From: Heterocephalus glaber
Lineage: Eukaryota; Chordata; Mammalia; Rodentia; Bathyergidae
DNA length: 64,000 bases
Reading direction: 5' to 3'
Assembly: GCF_000247695.1 (NCBI RefSeq)
Contig: NW_004624854.1
Span: forward strand, 451,429-515,428
Shown: in pieces, positions 44,151 to 54,892 of the stretch
Layout of the letters: the number at the start of each line of letters is the position of its first letter
How positions within the stretch are numbered: position 1 is the first letter of the stretch
Notes under the pieces: generated by a model
Seen by the model: only the letters and a program-made list of their open reading frames with translations
The model's database searches: none
Told to the model about the DNA's origin: nothing
Translations under genes and position numbers: made by a program

Positions 44151-44276
44151 CTACTTTAATCCCTCAGATATCAATTGGGTGCCTGTATATGGTAGTGCTA
44201 AGTCAATTGTGAGACAATAGAAATTATCCTACCCCTTTGGGGCTTCAGTCTGGTAGAAAATAGACCTTAATGAGGT

Positions 44277-44705
44277 CATTGTGCTACATGAAATAAGTCT
44301 GACATAGAAAATCAGTACTTTATGATTGCACTGGTAAGTGGAATCTGAAAACGTTAAACTCAGAAACAGAGCAGAAGGGCGCTTCGTGGGGTCGGCGGGT
44401 GATGCTGTGGTGACACTGGTGGTCTTAGGGTTAGTAGAAGCTTTCAGTTATAAGATGAGTAAGTCCTGGAGACTTAACATACAGCATCGTGGCCCAAGTG
44501 CGACAACAGCGTATTGTGTACTAGAAATTTCCTAAGAGAGTAGGCTGTAAGCATTCTTATCATCAAAAACATGGTGACTGTAGGAGAGGGACACGTTAGC
44601 TTGATTGTGATGATCATTTCACATTGTATACATACGTCAAAATGTCACACACCTTAAATATGTGCAGTCTTCCCTTGTCAGTTATACCTCAGTAATTCTG
44701 GGGAA
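44277..44705 (+). mobile_element. old L1 3' end, sense
   Basis: tgctacatgaaataagtctg, then gtggaatctgaaaacgttaa, cttgattgtgatgatcattt, cacattgtatacatacgtca, and cagttatacctcagtaattc. This is the classic 3' end of ancient L1 families in sense orientation. Confidence 0.8.
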
Positions 44706-45124
44706 AAAGAAAACAGGCCGTAATTTGTTTTATACTCACGTATAGAATCAAAACTGTGCTAAGCGTTCTGAAGGAGGGGGAAACGGTGACCTAAAAATAA
44801 ATACTCACCTGTTTGGGGAGGTCTAGGAAGTGACCTGGAACTCAAAGCTGAGGAAACTGTGGTTAAATCACAGTAGGGATGGTGAGTGGAGAGCGTTTCG
44901 GGCCCTGTCAGAAGCCATGGTGGCAGAAGCGTAGGCCTCAGGAGGAAGCAGGATGAGGTCAAGATCATGACTGGAGGGGAATTTTGATGGCAGTCTAAGG
45001 GGGACTTGCAGGTCTTCTACAGATTTTGATCTTACTAATGTTGTTTCAGATGTGTATTCAAAGTAGATGATGTGATGAAAACTTTAACTTTTAAATTCTT
45101 TTGGAGTTCATTTGATCAGTGACT

Positions 45125-45345
45125 GTAGAAAAGAGGCCCCCACGAGCTGCTGTCCCTTCTGCCCTGAGAGGCAGTGAGAACGTGCTTTCTGTAAGACAGA
45201 GAGGCACTAACCAGGCGGCGGACCTGCCTCTGCCCCTGTCCTGGGCTTCCCAGCCTCCAGGACGCTGAGAAATACATTTCTGTTGTTTATTAGCTACTCA
45301 GTTTGTGGTATTTTGTAATCGCTGCTCCAACACCGGCTGGCTTTT
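45125..45345 (+). mobile_element. MLT1-type LTR 3' end
   Basis: gcttcccagcctccaggacg, then ctgagaaatacatttctgtt and gtttattagctactcagttt, matches the sense 3' end of MLT1-class LTRs. Confidence 0.6.
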
Positions 45346-45349
45346 CCTC

Positions 45350-45985
45350 TTAACTTAGCCTTGCATGAGGAAAATCTGTTCATTTGTAATGTAGGCTGTA
45401 TGTGTCTTTTTTCTTGGAGTCCTGATTCTGGGTGACCTTGTAGGTCTCACAGCCCCTTTGGCCTTTTATGCAAGAGGGCAGAGCACTGGGCACAGCCTCA
45501 CCAGCCCTGGGCCCCAGGTCCTCACTGGCTGCGGTCTGTTGTCCTCGGCAGGGCGTCTCCGGTCCCTCCTCCTGGCTATTTCCCATGAAGCTGGGAAAAC
45601 ACTACAGGTAATTTCCAAGCCAACAGTTTTGTCCACAACAGAGCTTACTGCTCATTGTTTTTCTTGGTTAAACTTCTCCAATATCAACTTAACGTTTGTG
45701 GATCAGTGTGTCCCTAATCCCATTGCTTGCTGGGGAGCAAAGGTGGTAAAAATTAAAGTAGCATTGGTACCAGAAGAGAAGTATTGACTCGAGGAGAAAT
45801 CCCAGGTGATTTATTGGAAAAGCAGTTTGCTTCCTGTGATGCGCAAGACGCAAACTCCAGGAGGTGAGGCCCGTGCTGTGGAGCGGAGGAGGGAATTCTC
45901 CCATTTCGCTGCCCTCCTTGTCCTTGGCTTAGGTCTCAGGGTTTAGGGGAGCTTTAGTTGGCAGAAATTTCTTCAGTTTGTTGTT
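45350..45985. other. intron-like unique sequence
   Basis: An open frame at 45458-45787 has no splice or motif support. Confidence 0.4.
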
Positions 45986-45990
45986 GGGCC

Positions 45991-46056
45991 ATGGATCCCT
46001 TTGCCAAGTTCCAGGACTGTGAAAATGTCAATGAGATAATGTGCCAGTGGGCTCAG
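45991..46056 (+). CDS. candidate coding exon starting at ATG, 22 codons
   Basis: gttgggccATGG gives a strong start context. The frame MDPFAKFQDCENVNEIMCQW ends at gctcag|gtcagt (donor GT at 46057), phase 0. An acceptor-like aatttcttcag lies just upstream, so the exon could begin at 45977 with a short leader. Amino-acid composition is plausible but I do not recognise the family. Old repeats elsewhere in mammals can also contain ccatggaccccttt-like text, so repeat origin is a real alternative. Confidence 0.25.
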
Positions 46057-46059
46057 GTC

Positions 46060-46910
46060 AGTTACTTGTTTTTTGTATCATTATTCAGAATTCCTTTAAA
46101 AATGTTCCTCTGCCCCATCTGAGATGTCTTGGAGTTGCCCTCCCCAGTGCACAGCTGCTTGGCTTTTGTGCTTCATGGTACCGGGTCATTCTGTTGGAGT
46201 GAGGTTTGCCTGGCAGTGATGCTGTCGTCAGAATACATTATGAGGCTTGTGTGGAATGGGTATTGGTACTCAAACTCACGTAGTGTGTGGGCATCATTTT
46301 GGTTGACTATAAAGCCCTAAAAAAGCACCCTTTGGACTAGTGAGCTGTCAGCCTGAAGACTTCTCCAGACAGTTGTTTGCAAAGCAGACTTTAAATGCAA
46401 ATGTTCCTACACCAACAATTTGCTGCAATTTTCTACCATGTTTTCTTGGTCACTGCTTCATCCTGCTAAAGATCCTGGTGTCAGTTGAACAGTGCCTAGA
46501 AGTATAATTTTGTTGAAGGGTGAAATGCAAACACCCATTACCATTTGTGATGCTCTATTTACTGGGTTGCTTATTTTCTCTATGCCTTCTCAGGAGTTTG
46601 TAAGCAGTGGCCTGTGTGTCTTATGCTTCACGGTGCGCCCAGAGTCTAGTGCAGAATTTGGGGCTTCACGTGTATTTATTGAATGAATAAATGAACTTGA
46701 AACCACCCTAGACCTTCAGGTTTTTGGCCTTTGTTTGTGAACCTGCAGCTTTGATTAAGTAGGTTCTAAAGCCTACAGCAAATTATTGGATGTAATCCAC
46801 ACCATTTGGCAGAATCTGAACAAAATGGTGTTTGGGAAAAGAATAATTATATGTGAAATGCATTTTCTCATGATTGGCAAGATCTATTACTAGCTTCTAG
46901 TTTATCTGAA
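46060..46910. other. intron-like sequence
   Basis: Contains a weak L2-like end near 46640-46700 (tttattgaatgaataaatga). No other feature is supported. Confidence 0.4.
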
Positions 46911-46913
46911 TTT

Positions 46914-46997
46914 TTTTTTTTTGGTACCGGGGATCAAACTTGGATCCTTGTCACTTGTGCAGCAGATGGCAAAACCACTGAGCTAAATCCCCGGCCC
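46914..46997 (-). mobile_element. IDL tRNA-derived SINE
   Basis: Antisense copy flanked by a 17-base perfect duplication ctagtttatctgaattt (46897-46913 and 46997-47013). Confidence 0.97.
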
Positions 46998-47013
46998 TAG
47001 TTTATCTGAATTT

Positions 47014-47324
47014 GATTCCTAGAAAGTAGTGACTGGGAAGCACAAAAGCCTAAGAAAGGATAGGATTTTCTTCCCTTTGGCCTTGCCTACCTAGCTCTTC
47101 AGGCATCTGGGGCCTGACTAACTCCCCTCTGGGACCTGAACCAAGCTAGATTATGAAACATTTTGGTAAGGTGGGATAGGGATTTAGAGCTTTTTTGGTT
47201 CTAGGGTTATGCAGACAGAATCCTAGATTCTTCGTTTTGAGTCTGGATCTGAAAGTCCTTTTCTCCTGACCTGGAAAGAGGACAGATCCACTCCATTCTG
47301 GTCTCTCCTCTCTCCACTCTCTAG
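47014..47324. other. intron-like sequence
   Basis: No supported feature. The right end forms the pyrimidine tract of the next candidate exon. Confidence 0.4.
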
Positions 47325-47361
47325 GAAGAAGCGAGTGGTGGAGACCCTCGGTCAGAGGAAG
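47325..47361 (+). CDS. candidate 37-base microexon
   Basis: A long pyrimidine tract (ctctcctctctccactctctag, ending at 47324) and a consensus donor aag|gtgagt (from 47362) enclose 37 bases open in all three frames. In phase 0, matching the end of the 45991 candidate, it reads EEASGGDPRSEE. Another frame gives KKRVVETLGQRK. Splice-site quality is the best in the window, but length and lack of a known family keep confidence low. Confidence 0.3.
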
Positions 47362-47369
47362 GTGAGTGA

Positions 47370-47828
47370 GCCTTGGCCCAGGTACAGGGGCAGACACCAT
47401 GGGAGCAGGGAGGGGGAGGCAGGAGGGGCTTCCTCTGCGGAGAAGCGTGATCCCACCAGGAGCTGGGCTGGTGACAGGCCTGTTTTGTATTGTCCCCTGC
47501 CCTGCATCTCGTCATTTAGTAGTTGGGCTTCTCTGCTGATGGACTCTGTTTCTCTGAAGTTGGAGGTTAGGGACAGACAGAGGCTGCCTGGGAATTTCGA
47601 GGAGAGTAGAGAAGGTAAGAGATAGCTGCCATGAAAGTGGGCCAGAAAGCTGCCTGGAGAAGTCTGGAAGGGTTTCCAGACAGCTAAGGTCCTGAGGGTC
47701 ACTTTGTGGAGAACGTAAATGTGTCCAGCAAAGACCTAATGCTGGTCTGCATTGCATCCAGCAAGAAGCCTTCTTTGACCGTAAGTTCTTAAGTTTGATT
47801 TGTATCATAAATGTGTCCCCATTACTTT
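47370..47828. other. intron-like sequence with a further donor-like site
   Basis: gagaag|gtaagag at about 47612 follows an open stretch and could end another exon. No good acceptor precedes it. Confidence 0.3.
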
Positions 47829-48370
47829 TTTCTTTCTTTTTTTTATTCAATTAAGTTTATTCCTTCATTTTAGGTATACATTATGATCACATTCATCACT
47901 GGGAACTTGTACCTGTACAGGATGTATCTTGGTTCTTATTTTTTCCCCATTCCCCTGCCCTCCCTTCACCCCCTCCACCCTTCCCTATTTACAAAAGCTT
48001 TGTTTCCATTTTTTTTCTTTTTTCATATTTTTTCTTTCCTCTACCCTCCTCCCTACTTCCCTTTCCCCTTTGAACCTTTTCTTCCTATTCCACAGTATCT
48101 GTTATACATTTTGGTCCCCATTTACACTTTCAGTTTCTCACACCAGAGAAACAATTCGGTATTTACACATGTCTGTCCTATTTATTTCCCTTAAGAGTAT
48201 CGCTTCAGTGTGCATCCATTTAGCTATAAATGACTCTAGTTTATCATTTTTTATGGCTGAGTAGTACTCCATTTTATAAAACCCCACATCTTCCTTATTC
48301 AGTCCCCAGTTGATGGGCAGTTGGACTGTTTCCAAGATTTAGCTATTACAAACTGTGCTGCTGTAAATAT
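47829..48370 (-). mobile_element. 5'-truncated L1 3' end
   Basis: About 540 bases: T-rich head, polypyrimidine 3'UTR nearly identical to that at 40140-40290, then the ORF2 end (minus frame 48335-48138, KMEYYSAIKNDKLESFIAKW). Flanked by gtgtccccattactttt and gatgtccccataacttt. Confidence 0.92.
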
Positions 48371-48399
48371 GATGTCCCCATAACTTTCACGTCAACTGC

Positions 48400-49728
48400 A
48401 CCATGCCTAATAATTCTTTTTATCATTTTGGGTTGAAACATCAGCTTCTTGCATCTGTGTTGTCAAGGACAGACAATGCTCATTCTCACTTTATCCATAG
48501 GCTGGGGGTGTGGGAGTGGGGGCAGCGCCTTCTCCTGCAAGGCTCTGGGCATTGTTTGAATTGTGTGAGAGAGGAAGAAAGGGCTGGGAGGTGGCTTGGG
48601 GGAGCATGTTCTCATGCATGCTGAGGGCAGGACTGTCAGGGAAGAGTGACAAGCAGCAAGAAGAAGTGCTAGGAAAAGAAAATCCAGAATGAGAAGTGCT
48701 GGATGTGATGAGAAGTCACTGGTGACCTTGGCTGGTGGGGAGTTTGGATCCTGAAGTAAGATTGCAGAGCCTGGGAGGGAGGGAGAGGGAGGGGAGGGAA
48801 GCAGATGAAAGTACTAGGCTCTGTTGTGTACATGCGCAAGTCCCCTGATGAGTGTAATAAGTAATAACCATTGTGTACTGCAAACACAGACTAATAAAAA
48901 TAAAAAAAAACAGTGCATGATTAAGCATTGTTCTTTTCCCTCAAAATTTAGTTTCCAACGCATACTGACTCTTTGTAATTGGGGAAGATTTATTGTACAC
49001 CAAAGTTTCCAAGAAAAATGTTTACCACTTAAACAAAATTGTCAGCTATGCTATTTAGATGACTTAAATTGTAGAGATGCAGATCTTTCATATACGTATG
49101 GAAGCATGTTAAACCCAGGCATCTCTGTGCTTTGAATTATCATCTGGAATAGTTTTGGCATAAACAAGCCAACTTTGCCAAGTCCTGTCTAACAGATATT
49201 AGTCTTTCTACTCCTAGAATGCAGTGATTCAAAAATTTTTGTGTTTTCCGTAGTCTGTCACTTTTTAATGTCAGGTTGACAAGTTCTTTCTTTTTTGGTA
49301 TTTTTAAGGTCTCATGCAAATGTTCCTGAAAAATGGTAGCTAATTATACTATTTCTTTTGACCTGACTTTCCTCTGGCACGGTCCCTGGCTACAGGTTAT
49401 TGTGTTTCTTCCTAATAAAATGAGGTAGGCGTGGCTCTCACTTGTTTTCATTTCATTTTATTTCTTTGGTCCCAGAGGTATTGTGTTTCTTTGGCTCCTT
49501 TTTAACTTACCTGCAGAGCTGTTTACGTGGTTGGTTGTGCAGGCAACTGGAGGAACATTTTGATTTTATTTAATTTCCTAGTTGTCTCGGAGACAGTGGA
49601 ATATTTGCTGGGGGAAAAATGCTTAAATTTCTTCCTAATTAGAAGTTTGAAGGTTTAGTATTATTTGTGTACATGCTAGCAATAAGGCATGGAAGGTATA
49701 AAATCTTCATTGATCTTATTAGAAATTC
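48400..49728. other. intron-like unique sequence
   Basis: Purine-rich stretch at 48770-48800 (gggagggagagggaggggag). No supported gene. Confidence 0.45.
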
Positions 49729-49810
49729 CTTTTTTTTTGGTACCAGGGATCGAACTCAGGTCCTTGCACTTGCGCAGCAAGCGGCAAAACCATTGAGCTA
49801 AATCCCCGGC
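49729..49810 (-). mobile_element. IDL tRNA-derived SINE
   Basis: Antisense copy ggtaccagggatcgaactca ... gctaaatccccggc flanked by tagaaattc on both sides. Confidence 0.95.
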
Positions 49811-50049
49811 TAGAAATTCTTTTTAGTCATTGATCTTGCTTGTAACTCAGCATGTGTTTGGTCGTAAGGTGTAGCGAATTGTCAAGGCAGAAGATGAGCA
49901 TTGGTGGTTCTCGGGGGTCAGACTCCCCAAAGAGATTTTTAAAATAGATGTTAAATAAATTTCTGTGCATTCACATAATGGGATTCTATTTTGCCATTAA
50001 AAATTAGGTTGTAAAGAAAAAAGTATCGCCACAAGCTGTCTCTGCAATG
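49811..50049. other. AT-rich sequence
   Basis: tgtgcattcacataatggga, then ttctattttgccattaaaaa, hints at an old L1 fragment on + but is too short to call. Confidence 0.3.
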
Positions 50050-50122
50050 CGTACCTGGTTCTGAGGCTTGAACCCAGGGCCTTGTGGGTGCTAATCATGC
50101 GCTCCCACTGAGCTCCGCCCTG
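50050..50122 (-). mobile_element. old ID-type SINE (antisense)
   Basis: ttctgaggcttgaacccagg, gccttgtgggtgctaatcat, and gcgctcccactgagctccgc. This is the reverse of a classical tRNA-like ID body with box A and box B, clearly distinct from IDL. Confidence 0.7.
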
Positions 50123-50304
50123 TCTCCTGCAGTATATTTTAAATATCACGAGGAGAGTCAGAAAGTAGTGTTTATATCATGATTTCATTTTTGTATTTGA
50201 TTCCATACCCATTTATTTGCTTATTTGTGAGCAAAAAAGAAAAGTCTAAAAATATATGTCAAAATGTCAAGAGTGGTTATCTCTGAGCGTTAGAAATAAG
50301 AGGG

Positions 50305-50380
50305 CAGGGCCGGGGCTTTAGCTCAGTGGTGCCGCGCCTGCCTTGATCCCTGGTACCAAAAAAAAAAGAAAAAAAATAAA
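50305..50380 (+). mobile_element. IDL SINE with internal deletion removing most of box B
   Basis: ggccggggctttagctcagt, ggtgccgcgcctgccttgat, then ccctggtacc and an A tail. About 25 bases including most of box B are absent, yet a perfect 13-base duplication agaaataagaggg flanks it. Confidence 0.95.
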
Positions 50381-50399
50381 AGAAATAAGAGGGGCTTTT

Positions 50400-51544
50400 C
50401 TGTTAAGATTTATAGTCTGAACATTAATAGTGATTTTGAAAGAAAAAGCTGATTTTTTATCAAAGAACTTTCAATGAAAATTTCCTGTCTGTAGTGACGT
50501 CTTGATTCTTTTTTGACTGAGCTCTTTTGTTCTTCATAGAGAAACATCTGGAGGGCGGAGAAAAGAACTTTCCAACTTCAGTTCAGTTTAGGGGAGGTCA
50601 CGTTACTGTCTGGACTTGGATTTAAGTTGGGATCAGAAACAAACTGATCCTCGGGACAGACGGGGGATGAAGTCTGGGTGGAGGAACCATGACCAACGCT
50701 TAGAGTATGGTATGAGGATGGCAGTCCGGTTGGTGCCCTCGGCGCGGCCAGGGCAGTGACCAGTAGACGAGTTAACCGAAGTAGTGTCCACCCTGCTGGG
50801 GTCGCAGACTGAAGCACAGTTCACGACGACGGGTGGGCAAAGCCCGAGGGTCCAGCAGATCCCAAGTTGGACTGACAAAGAGCAAATCTGTGGTCGCTGA
50901 AGATCCAGCAAGAACAGGGCGAGTGTTGGAGGCCAGTGAAGCTCAGCAGGTGACCTGGTCATCTCCAAGTGCCCATGCTCACTAGTGAAGCCTGTTAGGC
51001 AGACACTGAGGAGTGCTGTTCCCCCAGTCACAGGGTCACGTCCTCTTTCATGTCACCCCGTAGCCCACACACAGGTACCGTTTAGGTACGTGGATGCAAT
51101 CCCTGCAGGAATTTGTTACACACATCTTGATTGAAAGAAACTCTAACTAATGTTGCAATGTAATTTAGCTCACATTCAGTTAAAAAACAGGCAAAAGGAA
51201 AGCTCGTTGTCTGGGATGCATTTAAGAGTGGCAAAGCTATGAAGGAAGGGAAGGAGGTCATTTCCTTGTTCCTTCTGAGGAAGGGGAGGGGCCTAGGGAG
51301 GGGCTCAGGGACTCCAGGTGTGGGCAGGGAGAGCCTGATGGCAGTTCCTGGGCTGCTCTCTTCAGAGCTTCTCATCACACTGTAGCTTTACACCTCGGGC
51401 ACTTCTGCTGTTAGTTGTATTCCCATTGAGGTGCTGCAGAAGGAAGCAGTCATGGACACGGTGAGTATGCGCTGGTCTGAGAGTCCAGGGCTTCTGAGCT
51501 CCATGAGGGCCACAGAGGATCCCACTGAAACTGACTCGGGAAAG
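50400..51544. other. unique sequence with a 132-codon minus-strand open frame
   Basis: The minus frame 51031-50633 is Cys- and Leu-containing with no recognised domain. Plus-strand ttgag|gtgctgcagaag ... gacacg|gtgagt near 51440-51470 looks like a short exon end but the acceptor is weak. Confidence 0.2.
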
Positions 51545-51810
51545 CCCTAACCCTTGGCTGAAGATGTGGCCTTGTTTGGAGTTAGGGTCTTTCCAGAGGT
51601 GACCAAGTTAAGGTGAGGTCATGGAGGTGGCCCTGATCCAGAGAGACACAAACAGGGAGGTGGAGGTGAAAAGGCACGTGACAGATGGCCTGCATGTGTT
51701 GAGGGGACAGGCCTGGAACGGGAGGAGCAGCCCACCAGCACCCTGACTGAACTGAGTCTCCAGAGCTCGACACTGTAGACTTCTGTTGTTAGGCCATGCG
51801 GTCCTAACAA
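51545..51810 (+). mobile_element. MLT1-type LTR
   Basis: gaagatgtggccttgtttgg, agttagggtctttccagagg, agttaaggtgaggtcatgga, and ctgactgaactgagtctcca, in sense MLT1 order. Confidence 0.7.
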
Positions 51811-51899
51811 AGTCACACAGTTGTCTTCTGTACTTATGATGACCTGTTTCGGGGGCTTTTAAACTAGAGCAGAGACAGCTACTTCTCCCCTGAGATTTA

Positions 51900-52689
51900 G
51901 GGATCACTAAGTAAGGTGACTGAAGAAGGCTGGGAGTAGCGCTGTGGCCTGTTCTCAGGTCACCCAGCTTTTGTTTAATGTAATAGTTATCTAATTATTT
52001 TTCAGAGCTGAGCTTTCTTTCCTTTTCTTCTTTTGTAAACCTTTGTTCTGTGTAAGATTTCATAGAGTATTTTTTATTGGTGTTATTTAAGGAATGGATT
52101 CTGTTTCTAAATTAAAATCACTCGTGCTGTGATGACCTCATTCAGGTTTCCTCAGGTGTTGAGGACCGCACAGGAAAGATCTTCAGGGGATGCATCACAC
52201 ACAATTCCACTCATCTGCTCCTCCCTGCTGGGGCAGAGAGTTTCTTGCTGCCTTTGACTTGAGGCACAATCATGTGGTAAAATCCAGCCAATGGGAAAGA
52301 TTGCACCCTCTGTTTCTCTTTCCTCTTTTCTGCTGAGTGGGACACGATAGGAGTTGGCACAGCCCTCTGGGGCTAGAAGTGGAAGCCCTTCCAGCCTGTG
52401 GTGCTAACTTTTGGACCATTAAATATAAAACATAAATGTTCTTGCTCAAGCGACTTGAGCTTTCAGCTCCTGTGTGTAGCACCTCAGTCTACCCGCCCCC
52501 CCCCCGCCAACCAGCGCACCCCAGTAGTTAGAGGTAGGTGAGGACTATTGGTCTCCCACAAATGCCTTCACCCTGCCATTAAAATAAAGGTTTCTTGTAC
52601 GTTGGCACAAAAATGTGCTACAACTTGTTGTATAACTTTGCTAGAATGTCTGTCTCTGGTCTTTTAGATGTTCCTCACTTTGATTTGAT
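51900..52689. other. unique sequence, no gene seen
   Basis: Includes a 13-base C run at 52495-52507. Confidence 0.45.
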
Positions 52690-53470
52690 TGGGGCAAATA
52701 CAACTTTTTTTGTAGATGCAGAATTCAGTTAAATTTACAGTTGGCATTGAACAACTAGAGTCTGTGACCCATTGATTGTTCAAGAGTACACTATTCAGTC
52801 TCCGTGAGAATTTGTGTAGTTTCTATGGTATTTTCTGTTGATTTCTAGTTTCAGTCTGTTGTGATAAGATACACGAGGTTAGTTCGGTTCTTTTGTATTA
52901 ATTGAGATGGGCTTTGTGGTCTAAAATATGGTCTATTTTGGAGAAAGTTGTAGGGCTATTGAAAAGAACATGTATTCTGCTGTTGTTGGATGAAACACTG
53001 TAGATATCTGTTAACTCCACTTAATAGTGTAGTTTAACTCTGCTGTTGTTGATTTTTTTGGTTTGGTTGACCTGTTGGTGAGAGTTAGGTATTGAAGTTC
53101 CCCACTATGATGGTATTAGTATCTGTCTGTTGTTTTATGTCAAGTAGTGTTTATTTTTTGAAATTGGGTGCATCAATATTTGGTGCATATGTTTACAATT
53201 GTTATCTCTTCTTGGTGAATCGTTCTTTTTAACAATATGTAATGACCTTCTTTGTTCTCACCAGCTTTGGTTTGAAGTCACCTTTGTTAGATGAAAGTAT
53301 GGCTACTCCTGCTTTTTTTCAGGCTCTAGCTTCTCGGAGAATCATTTCCCATTCTTTTACTGTGTCTGTGTGTCTTTGCAGATGTGTGTCTTTTGCCAGT
53401 AACTTACAGATGGGTTTTGATTTTTGATCCAGTCTACCAATCTATGTCTTTTAATTGGAGAATTAAGATA
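52690..53470 (-). pseudogene. L1 ORF2 endonuclease region relic
   Basis: The minus strand encodes a decayed L1 ORF2p N-terminus. tgtcttttaattggagaatt at about 53445 is antisense to the start of ORF2. Further in, the complement gives VDFKPKLVRTKK, and then TYAPNIDAPNF near 53190, the conserved loop of the apurinic-type endonuclease domain that nicks target DNA. Stops and frameshifts are frequent. Only the endonuclease part is present, with no reverse transcriptase downstream. Confidence 0.8.
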
Positions 53471-53688
53471 ATTTACAACAAACTGTTATTTTTGAATGGT
53501 ACACATTGGTTCTTGTCATCTTGTTGTTTTCCAGTGTTCGATTCATTTCTGTTTCTTGTTTGTTTAGAGAATCTCCCAGTGATATATTCTTCCCTGTGGC
53601 CTGTTGTGGTGGTTGCTGTCGTCATTGTCTTTTTTTAGGATTCTTTTAAGTATTTTCTGCAATGGTGGCTTGGTGGTCCTGAATTTCT

Positions 53689-54489
53689 TTAGTTTATCTT
53701 TTTCACGGAAGGTCTTTGTTTCCTGGAAGGATACCCTTGTAGGCTATAGTAATCTAGGTTGGCAATTGTTTTCTTCCAGGAGTTGAAAAACTTCCAACTC
53801 CTTCTAGCCTTTGAGTTTTGTGTTGAGAAATCTGCTGTTATTCTGATGGGTCTGCCTCTATAAGTGATTTGGCAGTTTCCTCTAACAGTTTCAAATAGTC
53901 TCTTTGTTTTGAGTTTCTCACATTTTGACTGTGACTTGTCATAGAGAGGTGCTCTTTCTTGTGGTGCCTCCTTTTCTTGGGTATCCATCTCATCACTCTA
54001 GGGATTTGGGACATTTTCTGAATACTTTCAGGGATTAATTTGTTATGCCACTTCCCTCATTTCAACACCCACCTGATGGTTCTTAAGTTTGCTCTTTTGT
54101 AGTTGTCTTCACTGTCTCTTATTTTCATTCTTACTGACTAAATATTCCAGTATGTCCACTTTGTCTTCAAGTCTGGATATTCTTTCTTTTGATTTGTCTT
54201 GCCCACTGCCAAGACTTTCAGTTGATTTTTTAAAACTTGACTTACTGAGGTTTTTATTTCTAGGGCTTCTGCTTGAATATTTTTTATAACCTCTATGTCT
54301 TTACTCAAGTAATCTTTTAAATCTTGCATGGTTTTTCTTACTTAATTCATTCAGCTGCTTGTTTGTATCTTTTAAAATCTCACTGATCATCTCAGTAATT
54401 GACCGATTCAGGTGCTTATTTGTCTTTTCTTTGTTCTCAGTCATTTTAAGTATTAATGTTTCAAATTCTTCGTCTGGAATTTCATCCAC
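53689..54489 (-). pseudogene. L1 ORF1 relic
   Basis: Three minus-strand open stretches in sequence. 54489-54301 (KMTENKEKTNKHLNRSITEM, coiled-coil-like) and 54329-54138 (KNIQAEALEIKTSVSQVLKN) supply the coiled coil. 53988-53689 ends ITYRGRPIRITADFSTQNSK plus ARRSWKFFN, the ORF1p C-terminal nucleic-acid-binding domain. At least two frameshifts separate them, and much of the middle RRM domain is missing. It is a different L1 lineage from the ORF1 at 1-766. Confidence 0.88.
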
Positions 54490-54892
54490 TTCAGTCTCAG
54501 TGGAAGTTAAGAGTTGTTAGAAGCATCTTGTTGCTTTGATTTCTCATTATATTGTGATTATGTGTTGAGGTTTGCAGACTGGGAAGGTTTTCCCTGTGGT
54601 TGTGTGTGGATCTTTTTGGTGAGTGGCTTTCTCTTTGTAATGTTCTCAGTTGTGGCTGCATCTCTCTTCTTGAGAGTCCCCCCCTGGTGTGTTACAAATG
54701 CTAGGTTCAGTCCCAACACTGTTTTTTTTTTGGTACCAGGGATTGAACTCGGGTCCTTGCGCTTGCGCAGCAGGTGGTGAAACCACTGAGCTAAATCCCC
54801 GGCCTCCCAACACTGTTTTGAGAGGAGAGAGTAACTTCCAGTAATACCAACAATTGAGAGTCTAACCATGTGTAATACTACATAACTGAGAA
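54490..54892 (-). mobile_element. L1 leader region upstream of ORF1
   Basis: Continuous with the ORF1 relic and split by an IDL at 54724. Assigned to the L1 by adjacency. Confidence 0.4.
54724..54804 (-). mobile_element. IDL tRNA-derived SINE
   Basis: Antisense copy with a perfect duplication tcccaacactgttt (54711-54724 and 54805-54818). Confidence 0.97.

Noticed and set aside
50633..51031. 132-codon minus-strand frame
   Set aside because: Mentioned under the region but not called as a gene: no domain, no acceptor/donor pair, no regulatory context.
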